NCBI GenBank assembly: GCA_032158125.1
Contig: JASKOT010000027.1
Span: 181,351 to 245,350, forward strand
Direction: 5' to 3'
Source of the DNA: Papiliotrema nemorosa
Taxonomy: Eukaryota; Basidiomycota; Tremellomycetes; Tremellales; Rhynchogastremaceae
Length of the DNA: 64,000 nt
Within the stretch, counting starts at the first letter, position 1; the number at the start of each line of letters is the position of its first letter. Below, piece by piece: positions 10,615 to 21,725 of the stretch. A model generated the notes under the pieces. It saw only the letters and a list, made by a program, of their open reading frames with translations, had not been told where the DNA came from and ran no database searches. A program made the translations under genes and the position numbers.

Positions 10615-11225
10615 TACTGTATTGACAATGACCGATGAATGACTGTGCAATGAGGGGAATTGTGTTATGCGTTGAAGTAAGGGTGTCAAAAGTTTTGTGT
10701 CTGAAGGAAGAGAGACAAGAGACAAGGTGAATCTCAGACCATGTGACCGCGCACCAAGAATTGTACTTTGGGGTCTGATGTAGAGAGAAGAATTCCAGAA
10801 ACAGATTCTCATTGCATGTGGCATCAAAGGAGCCCACTCCATATCAAATCCATACATGTCGTGTACATGAGGCAGACCTGAGATGTACAGTGCGAGTACG
10901 GTCGAGGTTTCATCAAGACATTTTCTGACGAGTTTCAGCCTCGATCGCAAACAAAGGGATCACTGACATTATAGAGACGCCAAAATGGGTGGGGAGATCT
11001 CGAACGAAAGGATTTCATTCTACGAAAATCAGGAAGGTTTCACCCGCAAGAGGGAGACGCCAGTATCCAAGGCATAGGTGTCAATCTTCTGGTCGTCACT
11101 CAAGCGAGGGATGTCGTCAGTCGCCCGGAAGGGTGAATCGGGTACTTCAGCATTTAGAGCCAGGAGCACCGGTGTCATACATATACATGTGATCCGCAGC
11201 AACAACCCTGAAACCTCTCAGCTAC
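10615..11225. other. Intergenic region
   Basis: About 600 nt between two minus-strand small orphans. Its minus-strand open frames (up to 10950) overlap each other in different frames and look like leader or chance ORFs. Nothing else was recognised. Confidence 0.3.
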
Positions 11226-11561
11226 TTATTTTTGGCGTGTCAGATCTACATTCGAGCCTGAAATTGATTTGACGGTAGAATACCCACCCGAAACCACGCT
11301 CAGGAGCTGGGTTACCGCATATGCGCCGATACCACGCTCGCTCATCTCGTCCAATACGTCTTTTCTCTCGCAGACGTTCTCTGCATCCTCGGATCTGTCC
11401 TGTTCCTGAACCGGATCCTCGAATAAGGCAGGATTCGTATCGGTGCTGGGAGTCGACGCGGGCGGTGTCGTCGCGTGGTTGAGCGAAGTGGGATTGGAGT
11501 TGCTCGAAGTGGTAGCGGTATCATCTCGAAAGAAGTCCTGCACGTCTGGAGGTTGGCCCAT
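11226..11561 (-). CDS. Small Ser/Thr/Pro-rich hypothetical protein, orphan (trio member 3)
   Basis: A 111-residue open frame from ATG 11561 (MGQPPDVQDFFRDDTATTSS). It is low-complexity Asn/Thr/Pro-rich, then acidic (EDPVQEQDRSEDAENVCERK), then a short hydrophobic helix-like stretch (GIGAYAVTQLLSVVSGGYST). A GTGGGTAT donor followed by an AATGTAG acceptor near 11240-11285 could remove part of the C-terminus. No family recognised. It is the third small minus-strand ORF in a row with a disordered acidic N-terminus and a short hydrophobic C-terminal segment. Confidence 0.4.
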   Translation of the reverse strand: MGQPPDVQDFFRDDTATTSSNSNPTSLNHATTPPASTPSTDTNPALFEDPVQEQDRSEDAENVCERKDVLDEMSERGIGAYAVTQLLSVVSGGYSTVKSISGSNVDLTRQK

Positions 11562-12189
11562 TGTGCCAGTCTATTAGAAAACTAGTGAACGATCGACAGG
11601 CGTGAGTGATGTGTCTTGAGGTCCTTCGTTTAGTAATTCAAGTACAGGCCGAAGAAAATGTAAAGTCTCCCATCCCTCCCCGTCTCATCTGATGGTGCAT
11701 CCACAGCAAACACGCCTTCGATCGCAGATCAGACAAGAAGATGCCTAAAGCGCCATACTCGTCATACTAGTCATAATCGTCATCTGTGATGGTCTTATCT
11801 TGTGAAAATGTCCCTGATCCTTTGAATAGATTTCCCTATCGTTGAGCTTCTCCTACCTAGAAGCACGAAGCCAGAACCTGAAACGTTTCTCTACCGTAGA
11901 ATGACCTTCTTTATGACTTCTTGAAAGCTGCGAGCAAGCTTCTGCCAGTCGAGCAAATCCAAAGATGGCTTTTGGCTGCACCACGAAGAATTATCCGTCC
12001 GACCGGTCAACATTTCGCATTGCTTTGCAGGCTGAGGGGATCAATGACTCGACCCCTGAAGCGCTTCGCCACATGCCGTGTCATGTCGTGTTTCAGATCA
12101 CCTCCACACCTGCACTCTACATCCCATCTTCGTGGTCAGTGTCCACTCCCAGCTCGTGAACAGACGTCGCTTAGAACAGCTAAACAAGG
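11562..12189. promoter_or_regulatory. Divergent intergenic region upstream of CAB5
   Basis: About 630 nt between a minus-strand small orphan and the CAB5 start. It contains CGTCATACTCGTCATAC-like direct repeats near 11755. The open frames here (from 11921) begin at non-ATG codons or look random. Read as promoter. Confidence 0.4.
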
Positions 12190-13164
12190 ATGCTCAGTGC
12201 GTCGTTCAGTTCCATGTATCGTGCTTCGCTGACCCACAGTTGTCGGTCTCACAGGCGGGATCGCCTCTGGCAAATCCACCGTATCTTCCTTGCTCGCGCA
12301 ACACAATCTCCCCATCATCGACGCCGACCTCCTCGCGCGGGAAGTCGTCGAGCCTCAAACGCCGGGTTTCGACTCTATAGTCTCTCACTTCGGAGCTGAC
12401 AGAGTGTTGAAGCCCGATGGAACGTTGGATAGAGCTGCTTTGGGCGAGATCATATTCAACGATCCAGACCAGAGGAAATGGTTGAATGGGGTTATACACC
12501 CCGCCGTGAAGAAGTTGATGGTCCGGCGCTTGGCTGGGTATTGGCTGAGAGGAGAGTGGTGTGTGGTGGTGGATGTACCGTTGCTTATAGAGGGTGGGAT
12601 ATGGCAGTGGGTAGGTGAAGTCGTCGTGGTCTACGTGTGAGTATCGCTTGCATGGAGTTTCTCCCGTTCATGGCGAGGACTTTCCGAGTATAAACGAACG
12701 CTGATATCAGGAACGAGCGATTACAACTCTCTCGACTTCTTGCTAGACCTTCGGATCCTCCCCTGACTCAAACTCAAGCTCAATCCCGTATAAACTCCCA
12801 GTTATCCCTCTCTTCAAAACTGTCATACGCTACGCAAGTGATAGACAACTCCGGGACGTTGTCCGACCTGCAGGCTCAAGTCGATAGACTCGTCTCAAGG
12901 TGGAAAATCCAACAAGGTGGAGTCTCCGGATGGTGGTGGAGGATTTGTTGGTTGGTCCCTCCCGTGGGACTGGTAGCCGGGGCTATATGCCTGTTACAGA
13001 CTTGGTGGAGTGCTTCTGCGCGTTCAGGGAGGAGAAGAGGGAGAGGAGAGGTACATGACAACCTGGTCAAGCGGCAAGGGGAGGAAGAAGGGGAGAGGAT
13101 AGAGATGAGAGATAGGCAGGGAAGTAGGAGGAGAGGCACGGGGAGTAGTGTGAGTAGTGAATGA
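12190..13164 (+). CDS. CAB5: Dephospho-CoA kinase with C-terminal membrane anchor
   Basis: It phosphorylates dephospho-CoA in the last step of coenzyme A synthesis. The spliced N-terminus reads MLIVGLTGGIASGKST, with the P-loop GGIASGKST. IIDADLLAREVV, HFGADRVLKPDGTLDRAALG, WLNGVIHPAV and VVVDVPLLIEGG follow. These are the CoaE-family nucleotide-binding, CoA-domain and lid-flanking motifs. Exon 1 is only seven bases (12190-12196), followed by an intron at 12197-12239. Exon 2 is 12240-12638 and exon 3 is 12711-13164. After the catalytic domain a hydrophobic segment (ICWLVPPVGLVAGAICLLQT) and a basic, Arg/Gly-rich tail suggest membrane attachment, as reported for some eukaryotic members. The tiny first exon fixes the start, since it supplies the Met-Leu-Ile preceding VGLTGG. 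Confidence 0.9.
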
Positions 13165-13558
13165 TTCTGGCGCAGGCGAGTTGCAGTGTTGTATGCATGA
13201 CAATCATAGATGAACTGATATTGCCTGCTTGAATCAGGCATCGTGATGGGATCCCGAGACTGCTCTTATACCTTCATCTCACCTCTCCTAAAGAGGAGGT
13301 TGGCGAATATCGCCCGGATTCCGGGTGACTGATTCATTATTGTTGTTGTTTTTTTATTGACGTTGCCATGCCTTCACCTCTCGTATCATAAAGCAACGAC
13401 AGCTCAGGATATCGTAGAAGCCCAAGAAGGACTTGGCTGAGGTCCGCTACGCTCGACGCTCTTTTGTATCATTTAGGACTTCTGCGCACCGACCTGTTAC
13501 TTGCAAACTCGGCTGGGCCTTTCATCAGCCTGTTTCATCCCATCACCAATGTCAAACA
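13165..13558. promoter_or_regulatory. Upstream region of the Erf4-domain gene
   Basis: About 390 nt between two plus-strand genes. It has a GATTCATTATTGTTGTTGTT run ending in poly-T near 13335-13357. The frame of the next gene stays open upstream to 13433 but without an ATG. A second ATG at 13549, ten bases before the chosen start, is in another frame. Confidence 0.4.
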
Positions 13559-14737
13559 ATGTCAACATCGAGTCCACCACCTCATCAGCTAAACACTCTA
13601 CCCTTATCTACAGGTATTGGGCCAATTCATCCCCTATCCGGTACAGGTGACAACGACAACCATATCAACTTCGATCAAGCAGGTCCCTCACGCCAGATGC
13701 AGTCGTCTATCACCCAAACTACCCTCGCTCCCACTTTGAACGGGACGACAAAATTCGACAGATTCGAATCACCAGCCGGGGCTTTCCCTACGAGCCGATC
13801 GGAAGGATGGGACGAAGCGTGGGAGAGGCAACAGCGGGAACGATGCAGAGTCAAGGTGGAAGAGGATTTACGTGGATGGAGGGGAGGAAATGGGTTCGTC
13901 CTCCGCTCTCCTGAGGACATAGCAAGGACAGCTAGGGCGAGTGGAAAGCTAATTGCAGTACACCAAGATCTGGGTATAGCAAAGAGGCGGTACCTACAAA
14001 CAGCTATTATGGGCAGTCTGTCACCGGGACGATAGGGGTTCACCTGCCCAAGGAGATTATACGTATAGAGAGGGATTGGAGCGAAGGAGAGGTGTGTCAG
14101 TGAGTCATCTTTCTCAGCTCCGCCTTGTAGCTTGGGTCGTGCACTCCCTTTACAGGCATTCTCAGCCTTTTTCGAGAGAGGATCAAGCTAATGGACAGAT
14201 TTGAGACGTCTTTCCCGATGGAGCTAGAAGGAAGAGTCCGTCCCGTGCCTATAGGACACGCATGAGGGATACTGATTCACAGATAACGCCGAATCAATGG
14301 AAAGACTTTATCAATGAGATCAACATCCGCATGGTCGAAGCGTACTCTGTACAAGGAGCAGTGATCGACAATCTCATAGCTATCGCAACGTGGTGGACCT
14401 CCCTTCTCTGGCGAACATCACATTTTGAGACGGTCAGCCGTTACAGCGCGTGGAATGAGCAGTCAAGCTGACGTGATAGCATCTCCGCTTGGTAGAGAAA
14501 GATATAGACCGCGCGAATAAGGATCTATTCGAACCTGCCGGCTTGCGTGTGTTATCGCCAAGAAGCATGGCACTACAATTTGTCCGTCACTTCTTATCTG
14601 CCCTGGTTGCAGCTAATCATTAGATGGAGATAGAGTCAGTTATTGATGGCATAACGATGCTTGAACTGATCAAACAGGTACTACTAATGATCATGACGAC
14701 AAGCACGGAATTTAACGACAGGCGGTACCTTGCATGA
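13559..14737 (+). CDS. ERF4: Erf4/Golgin-A7 domain protein (palmitoyltransferase accessory subunit)
   Basis: Erf4 is the partner of the DHHC enzyme Erf2 in Ras palmitoylation at the ER or Golgi. The N-terminal ~130 residues are Ser/Pro/Thr-rich and probably disordered. The spliced C-terminal part carries the Erf4 domain: GTIGVHLPKEIIRIERDWSE, GEVCQFETSFPMELEGR, ITPNQWKDFINEINIRMVEA and DNLIAIATWWTSLLWRTSHF. It ends HLRLVEKDIDRANKDLFEPA, then GLRVLSPRSMALQFMEIE. Introns inferred: 59 nt after GKLIA, about 99 nt after GEVC, about 50 nt after ELEGR, and others near 14440 and 14580. The exact 3' end is uncertain; the stop given assumes the frame continues after MEIE. The ATG at 13559 is used because the longer upstream frame has no ATG. 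Confidence 0.8.
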
Positions 14738-14886
14738 TCATGTCAGACGGCATTATACTTTGTTATACACATATATGACTATAATACAAAGTTTTAGGAC
14801 AAACACCCACGCCTTTCTGTATCGCTTCATCCAGCGAGTCCATGGCATGCTGCTCTCTAGAGATTCTAACCAGTCCTCTACGACGT

Positions 14887-16644
14887 TTAGATGGCGGTTG
14901 CGGACACCCTTGGCAACGCCTTGATTGCTCGATCTAGAAGTCTATTCGTTTCGTCCGGGTTGTCGAGATACAAATGGTGTCCAGCTTTCGGAATGACATG
15001 AACTTCGGCATTCTCATTTCCGGCCTGCTTAAGTTCTTTCACCGATGAACGTCCACCTTCAACGTCCATCCAGTCGTTATCTCCATCTGCACGTCAGTCC
15101 TGCCCACATGGACTGACAGGTGCACTCACACATGAACGTGACGGGAACTTTGACTTTACCAATCCGGTCGACGATTGGTATCCTAGCATACGCGCCTGGT
15201 GCCAATAGATGTGCTGATGATGAGCCCATGGCCTCGCGTCGATAACGGAGACTCACATATGCAAAACTCCCCTGATCCCTTCAAGATGCTAGTGTTGTAG
15301 ATATAGGCATGGATATCCCGTCGATCTTCCTCTGATTGTGCAGCAAATCTCCTTTGAGTATACCTCGCGGCGAACATCGGTCCCCAGGGTCCCATGTTCC
15401 TGAGGAAGGTAAAGGGTGACACCCCCTTTTCCCAAGACCACACGAAGACTGATACGTCAGCTTCCCAGACACATAGTTAGAGGCATCGCCAACTCACACT
15501 TCATCATGGCCGCTCTGGTCGCTGACTCTTGTCTGTCCTTTCTCCACTGTGCGGCTTCCCCCTTTGCCTCGAATTGATCCTGGTTCATCTCTTTATTTGC
15601 GGCATTCTTAGCAGCCTCTAGGGACGCATCTCCGCCTTCGACGCCCTTGACATCTGCCGAGGGGGGATAGTGCTTGTAGTCTGGTCCGTGAGGTACTCCT
15701 GCCGGACTGACAAGGATGAGTCCAGAGACTCTGTTCGGGTATCGAACGGCGTAAGCTGAGGCGAGGTATCCACCTAATGAATGACCGACGAGAACCATCT
15801 TGTCCACTCCGACTGATTCACGCCATGACTCAAGGGAAGAGACGAAGAAGTGTTCTGCTCGCGCGACACGTTTCGGTAAAGGTGTAGAGGAAGGGGAATT
15901 GAGGAGTGCGGGAGAAGGTCGAGAGGAGAGACCCATCCCTAACCAATCTAGGAAGAACGTTCGACGGCCGGTATCGTTCGATGATTTTGCGACGGACTCC
16001 CAGTTTCTAAAGAAGAATCTGGACATCAATTGCTGCGATCTGAATCGCCCGGCCCGGTTTACTCACCCCATCGCTGCTGCGTAGCCGTGCAGGACAACTA
16101 CAGCTTCACTACTGCTTCTATTGGCAGCATTCGAAATCTCCATGGTATTGATGTAATCCACCAATCTCCCTTCCTTGTCCTTTTTACAATGCCCCTTCTT
16201 TCCGGACGAGGTCGACGCGACAGACGAAGCAGAGGATCCCGCTTCGATCGGATCGACAGGATGAGCAGGTGCATCATCCGGGTTTGGCGTTTTGATGAAC
16301 ACATTCCTGAGAGTTGCTACTAATCCATCACCGGCATGGGCGGAATCGTGGTGACTGGCCACTTCTTCTGGTGTGGGCGTGACGACGCTTTGTGATGTGC
16401 TCCATCCAAACCACCCTTTGGCCTGTTCGGCAGGCGGAGAAGGTCTAAACATCTCCATACGACGTAAAAGACGTTCTTCCGCGAATCGAGCTTCCTTGTA
16501 AGAAGCATTATTCCACCATGCGGAGAGGGACGATCGGAAGTCTGCCGGAATGGGTTTGGAGGCTGGAGGAGGGGTGAGAGATCGGTCCATGGGGAATGAG
16601 GGTGTCGCGCTGCGTGTGGCTGGGAGAGATTGGGTGGTAGCCAT
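14887..16644 (-). CDS. Alpha/beta hydrolase of the Cld1/ABHD4-ABHD5 group
   Basis: Members act on phospholipids; yeast Cld1 deacylates cardiolipin in mitochondria, while ABHD5 is a lipase co-activator. The N-terminus includes LSAWWNNASYKEARFAEERL, typical of the group. It is followed by AVVVLHGYAAAMG, FLDWLGMGLSSRPS and the nucleophile elbow VLVGHSLGGYLASAYAVRYP (GxSxG with Ser). VSWEKGVSPFTFLRNMGPWG-like and RRDIHAYIYNTSILKGSGEF segments follow, then MYGDNDWMD. The C-terminal HHLYLDNPDETN contains the catalytic His in an HxxxxD setting. It has about five exons, ATG at 16644-16642 and stop TAA at 14889-14887. It could be Cld1 or an ABHD5-like protein; I cannot tell which. Confidence 0.87.
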
Positions 16645-17332
16645 GGTGAGGGGTAACCTTGGTAGCTTTGGAAGCTTTGACGATATGCGAGGGATAAGAG
16701 TCGATATGATGTAGATGGACGGCTGACACCTAGGTGGTCTAGGTGGCGATCAGGGGAGAATAGGTGGAATGAAAGGGAGTTTGTGCGCTCTCGCCTCCTT
16801 GGATCTCTGTGCTTTGCGGTCGGTGCTGAATGTAGGTGATACTACTCGCGATGTTCTGCTCGTCGTCGAGTTATATATCCCCTCTGTGTGGTAGAGAGGT
16901 CACCGATGCCCGAAGCCTGCTTCAAAAGGTTTTGTTGTTGAAATTGTCGACGATGGGATCATCCTCGGCAGGGCGGTGACGCACTTGCTGATGGCCGCGC
17001 ATTCCGCGTTCCTCGGCAGCATGAAAATAGACCGTCGGTCATCACCGAAAGGGACATTTCTGGTACTCGTCTCATGACGTGGCAAGGGTTTTCAGCCTTA
17101 TCAATCACGTGGTTACATTCGCTTGCGCCCTTCCGTCGGAGATCGGGGATGTCATGGTCAAAAGTCCGGAAAGCGATAGAAAGCAATGTGAAGGATGAGT
17201 CAGTGATAACACCATCCCATCGACAACAACCTCGCAGACCATTACAAAGCAGCCATCAGTTTCAGCAAGGGCTAGAGTACTCTTTCAGGTGACCTTCAGT
17301 GCGACTATACACACCCCAGGCCCGTATTCGCA
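16645..17332. promoter_or_regulatory. Divergent promoter region between the hydrolase gene and RIB3
   Basis: About 690 nt separating two divergent genes. It contains a tandem CTAGGTGG repeat near 16730-16748 and an AATCACGTGG element near 17103. Open frames on both strands here lack protein character. Confidence 0.5.
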
Positions 17333-18214
17333 ATGTCGGCACCCATCTTGAACCCACTGGCAGCACTGCATCCGCCCACTCCGTTCAAATTCGACCCGGT
17401 CGAGGATGCTGTCGAGGCGATAAAACGTGGAGAATTCGTAGTCGTCATGGACGATGAAAGCAGGGAAAACGAGGGTGATGTGGTGTGTGCCGGAAGCAAG
17501 ATTACACAGGAAGGAATGGCATGGATGGTCAAATGGACAAGGTGCGTTTCGGATTCGTCTAATCCAGTTGGACATTCGGTGTCAATGTCGCACTCAGATT
17601 GTCTTTCTCGACCAACAACTAATCACCAGTGGGTACATATGCGTCCCGATGCCTCCGCAGCGCTTGGAAGAACTTCAACTCCCACCCCTGGTAGCACTGT
17701 CCGGATCGAGCGAAGATCCAAAAGGGACCGCTTACCACCTCACTTTCGACGCCAACAATGCCAAACACCCCGTATCTACAGGTATTTCAGCACACGATAG
17801 GAGTTATGCTATACGGATGGTAGCGTCCGGAGCGGGTGCCGAGGAGTTTACGAGACCTGGCCATTTGGTGACTTTGCGGTACGCATCAGGAGGTGTTGTC
17901 AGGCGGAGAGGGCATACGGAAGCTACCGTCGGTGAGTCAATGCTCCTACATTGTCAATTTCTACATCTGATGAGAACTGATGCCTTGTGTGACACGAAGA
18001 GGTGGGCTGACGACCAGACTTGTGTTATCTAGCTGGAGAAGCACCGACAGGAGTCCTATGTGAACTGGTCAACCCAGACGATCCAAAGGGCGAGATGGCA
18101 AGGAGAGACGATTGCTGGCGATTTGCTCAGAAATGGGGATTGAAGATTATCAGTATAGAAGAGTTGGCAGAATACGTTCAGAAGGAAGGGAAGGGGAGGA
18201 TACCGGGATTGTAG
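17333..18214 (+). CDS. RIB3: 3,4-dihydroxy-2-butanone 4-phosphate synthase
   Basis: It converts ribulose 5-phosphate into the four-carbon unit used for riboflavin synthesis. Three exons were resolved: 17333-17541, 17629-17931 and 18018-18214. Motifs in order are [36 protein letters not shown] (the acidic metal-binding loop), [73 protein letters not shown] and [20 protein letters not shown]. Length (about 236 residues) fits stand-alone fungal Rib3, with no GTP cyclohydrolase II domain fused. The ATG at 17333 gives the usual short N-terminus. Confidence 0.94.
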
Positions 18215-18655
18215 AGGTAGTTCCGACATCCGGGCAGCAATACTGCCTGCTTCATTAATCACTTGCATGTATAGCATGGTCTAGCTACACCGAGGCGAAC
18301 CCGCAAAGGTCAACGCGGAGTGTAGCCGCACGGTGAAGATGACTGCCTGCAAAGGACTGACCACCTGGGTCCTCCTCCCGGTCCAGAGGCATCTCTGGTT
18401 CGCCTTTGATGATCTGCTGAGATCAGATCTTACAGCTCGGCGCTACGTCGATTCCTCCTGTTTAACGGCTCGCCGTCATCATATTGCCCATGCATGGGTT
18501 GAATGGCCCATCTATCATCGTCGCCCGGATCCGATTTTTTGTTTTTGACTTTGCGACGCGTCGATCCAGTTTCATCTTCTTCCTCTCACTCTCCCTCCAC
18601 CACACGCTGAGCACACCACCACTACCCGCAGCTTTCGCTGCTCCGGATTCTCGCT
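18215..18655. promoter_or_regulatory. Upstream region of the DIA2-like gene
   Basis: About 440 nt between two plus-strand genes. It contains a pyrimidine-rich stretch (near 18570-18600) directly before the start, as is common in fungal leaders. No ORF or RNA gene seen. Confidence 0.4.
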
Positions 18656-21302
18656 ATGCCTAGCTCTAATAGAGTCCCGGCGAAGCATGCCGAGGAGTAC
18701 TTTAAGCTAGGTCTGAAAGAGTACGAAGCGAAGAAGTACGATGCGGCAGTCTCAGCTTTCGACAGGGTGAGTCTGACCGACATCTCTATAGTCAACACGT
18801 CATTGTGCGACTCGCAGGTCTTCTATAAGAGTCAAACAGGAGGATATGCTGATGGTAGGCTATCACGCTGGGAGACAAGAGTTTCGTGACTTGGGATCTC
18901 AAAGTTGCCTCCATGAGCAAAGCCGATGGGCCAAATCAAGAAAGAGCCTATTCGGCCGTCAAGGGTTTGCTAGTCCGATTCGCCAAAGATCCAAAGGTCT
19001 GGAAGGTGAGTGCTGTTGACAAGCACCCCTCGATGATTCTCCGTCCGAGGCTTCTCTCCCCTCTGTGCTCGCACTGATCAAGGAGGTTCATTATCGTAAA
19101 GCAGACATTTTACGTCGGATGGGCCTATACAACAAGGCAATTCTAGCTCTCGACGTGGCCAAGGACTTTCTCGCTCGTCTTCCTGCATCCGCTCAGCAAG
19201 ATGCTCTGACACGAATCACAGCGTTCCAATCGTCTCTCCGGGTCGAAGCGTCCAAAGCCAACGAGCGAGGTCGAAAGGAAGGCAAAATCCATCAAGCCGA
19301 ATTGGACCGTCGAGCTCGATACAAAACCCTAGTGAAGACTAATCACTTTGCGAAAGCTTTCTCGCCCGATATTCTCATGTGTATCTGCGAATATGGAATG
19401 GAGGTGAATCCGAACTTTGGAGTGGTCATGCGTGGAGTTTGCAGGGAATGGAGGGACGCTTTGGGGATGTTCCCGGCGGTTTTCGGACGATTATTTCTGA
19501 CTGGCAAGAGACCCGCGGCGATACCACCACATCTACGTACTCGCCCAGGAGAGAAAGCAGAGGAGAAGGAGCAGATGTGGAAGAGGCTCAGCGGGGGTAA
19601 GATTAGGTCGCTCAGGATCAGCGCGAGGGACAACGGAGAATTGGACCGAATCGCCCAGAACATGGTCGACTGCGTCAATTCGCTCAAAAGGTTGGAAATT
19701 GTTGACAAGGCTGAGACCGTCCTGACCAGCTGGGCAGGACGACTGCAACAACTCGAGGAATTGAAGTTGCAGGACTCGGCGGGAACGAATTGGCAGCCTG
19801 ACTCGTCTGTCGACTTCTCATTTGGTCTGATGCAGCCGAACAGCACTTCACTACGGTGTGTCGAGATCAAGGGTTTGAACATGCTGCTCGACCAACGTAT
19901 AATACACCCTTCGCCTACAGCCCACCCGGATCATCGAGAGCGGGAGGACGATCCCGACATCGACAACTCCTTCCCTACCAAACACGTTCAGAGACTGAGC
20001 ATCGATTCAACCCGTATGCAATGCAACACGACATCACCCCTTGATTGTCTATTTCAGCCCATACCAGACTTAGAGGAGCTGGTCATCCATCGAAGTGCCT
20101 TCTATCTCCTTCGAGCGACGGGCGAGGACGCTGAAAAGGCGGACGAGCGACGACAGCTTGTTCGACTGAATCACCTCGTACGATACATTCAAAGCGGGCC
20201 AGTCGATTCCATATCCATTCATGTAGGCATCCTTTCCGACGAACCCATCTTTGTGCTGGATCATTTGATTTATACGCCAAATCTCACCGACCTATCGTTG
20301 TATCAAATCAGATTCCCTATTCTAGAGGGATTGGCTACCGGTGGTTTCGAACTTGGCCGACTGGAATCATTGGACATCGGCAAAAACATTGTCGACGACC
20401 ATGACGAGTTCATCGACCTCGCTCGACAGATGGCGTCTCTGAAGTTCCTCAACGTCTCGCATACCTCGTTAGGTGATAAATTTCTCCAAGCGATTCAACA
20501 TCGAGATGGCCTGGACGAGTCGGATCAGGTTTTGCCGAATTTGGTGGCGATCAGTCTGGCGCATACCGACGTCTCTACTTTGGTCGTCCGTGATTTTGTC
20601 AACTCTCGGCTTCCTCCTCACAGACGAATGAAGACGGCTCGACGAGTCGAACCAGTGAAACCAAAGATCGGCGGCGCTTTCCGGCCCTCACAAAAGCCAA
20701 AACCCTCCTCGACTTCGACCCCATCCAAAATCTCTTCTGGCGAATCGGCAAGTCGGGGCGACTCCCTCCTGACCGATCTCGACGAGACAGTCTTCTCTAC
20801 ACAACCCTCTAAACTCTCACCTGATAGAAGTATCCGTTGGATATGCCTAGACGGATGCGAGACCATCGCTCCAGATTTGATTCCTCTTCTCAAGAAACAC
20901 GTAAAATACGTCTCGTGGTGGCTTGGCACACCGGTAGAAGATCGACATCGAGGAATGGGTAGATGGGATTGGAGAGACGATTATGCTTCTTGCGCGGATA
21001 CAAATGCACCTTGCTACATGCGACCGATTGGCAATAGTGAGTCATCCAACCACTTCATTTATGTCAGGCCTGGCGGCGCAAAAAGTGGATATGATAGCTG
21101 ATGTGTAGACAAATGGACGGTTCAACACACTTGTCAATACAAGGATGATCCCTATGCGGGTTACGATGACGACGGACAGAGCGAGCTCAAAGGCAACGGA
21201 AAGGAGAACGAGCAAGAGAAGGGTTGGTGGAGGAGCGCTCAGAGAGTGAACGAAGGAAACGACACTCAGACCGCGAACAAAAGTTCGGGTCGGGCACGTT
21301 GA
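18656..21302 (+). CDS. DIA2: TPR, F-box and leucine-rich repeat protein of the Dia2/Pof3 type
   Basis: Dia2 and Pof3 are substrate receptors of SCF ubiquitin ligases acting at replication forks and in genome stability. The order of parts fits: N-terminal TPR units (AEEYFKLGLKEYEAKKYDAA and EVHYRKADILRRMGLYNKAI), then an F-box-like stretch (KAFSPDILMCICEYGMEVNP, VMRGVCREWRDAL). A long array of leucine-rich repeats follows (SLRCVEIKGLNML, NLTDLSLYQIRF, RLESLDIGKNIV, SLKFLNVSHTSLG). A Ser/Pro-rich insert and a C-terminal Trp-rich tail (YVSWWLGTPVEDRHRGMGRW) complete it. Introns lie after FDR (near 18769-18857), after KVWK (near 19005-19080) and after PIGN (near 21040-21108). The last exon ends at TGA 21300-21302. 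Dia2 is the best assignment; another LRR F-box protein is possible. Confidence 0.82.
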
Positions 21303-21725
21303 TGACCATGACGGAACATGAGGATAATGACAGCAAAGGCAATCACGACAGAGACGAGTGCGAACCCGCGAATATGGAACTGACGGGACCGATGCAACGG
21401 GTGACAAGTCCGAGTACACAGTGTATGACAATGATGATTTCAACGGCGTGTGTATGTACATTTTCGCTCCAGGTCACCCATTATGCAACGACTTCTGCAT
21501 GACTGCATGTCCGTTCAGACTCGCCTCTAGCAACAGATGCATGCGAGATCGCTATAGGGATACTGTGTACACATTATAGACAGCCCAGTTACCATAATAG
21601 GATGGTATACTACGAGATACAGCCGAGGCCCGACCATCTAAACAATCTTGGCCCATCGGGGTGCAGGCGCACGGATAGGATAACTTTGATCAGCTCTAGC
21701 TCAAGGCTTTGGGCCAACTTGGGAC
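21303..21725. other. Convergent intergenic region
   Basis: About 420 nt between the 3' ends of two converging genes. Open frames continue here in other frames of the plus strand (to 21579) but read as low-complexity tail sequence. Nothing else was recognised. Confidence 0.4.

Noticed and set aside
11921..12232. Plus-strand ORF upstream of CAB5
   Set aside because: It starts at a non-ATG codon, is Arg/Ser/Cys-rich and overlaps the CAB5 start region.
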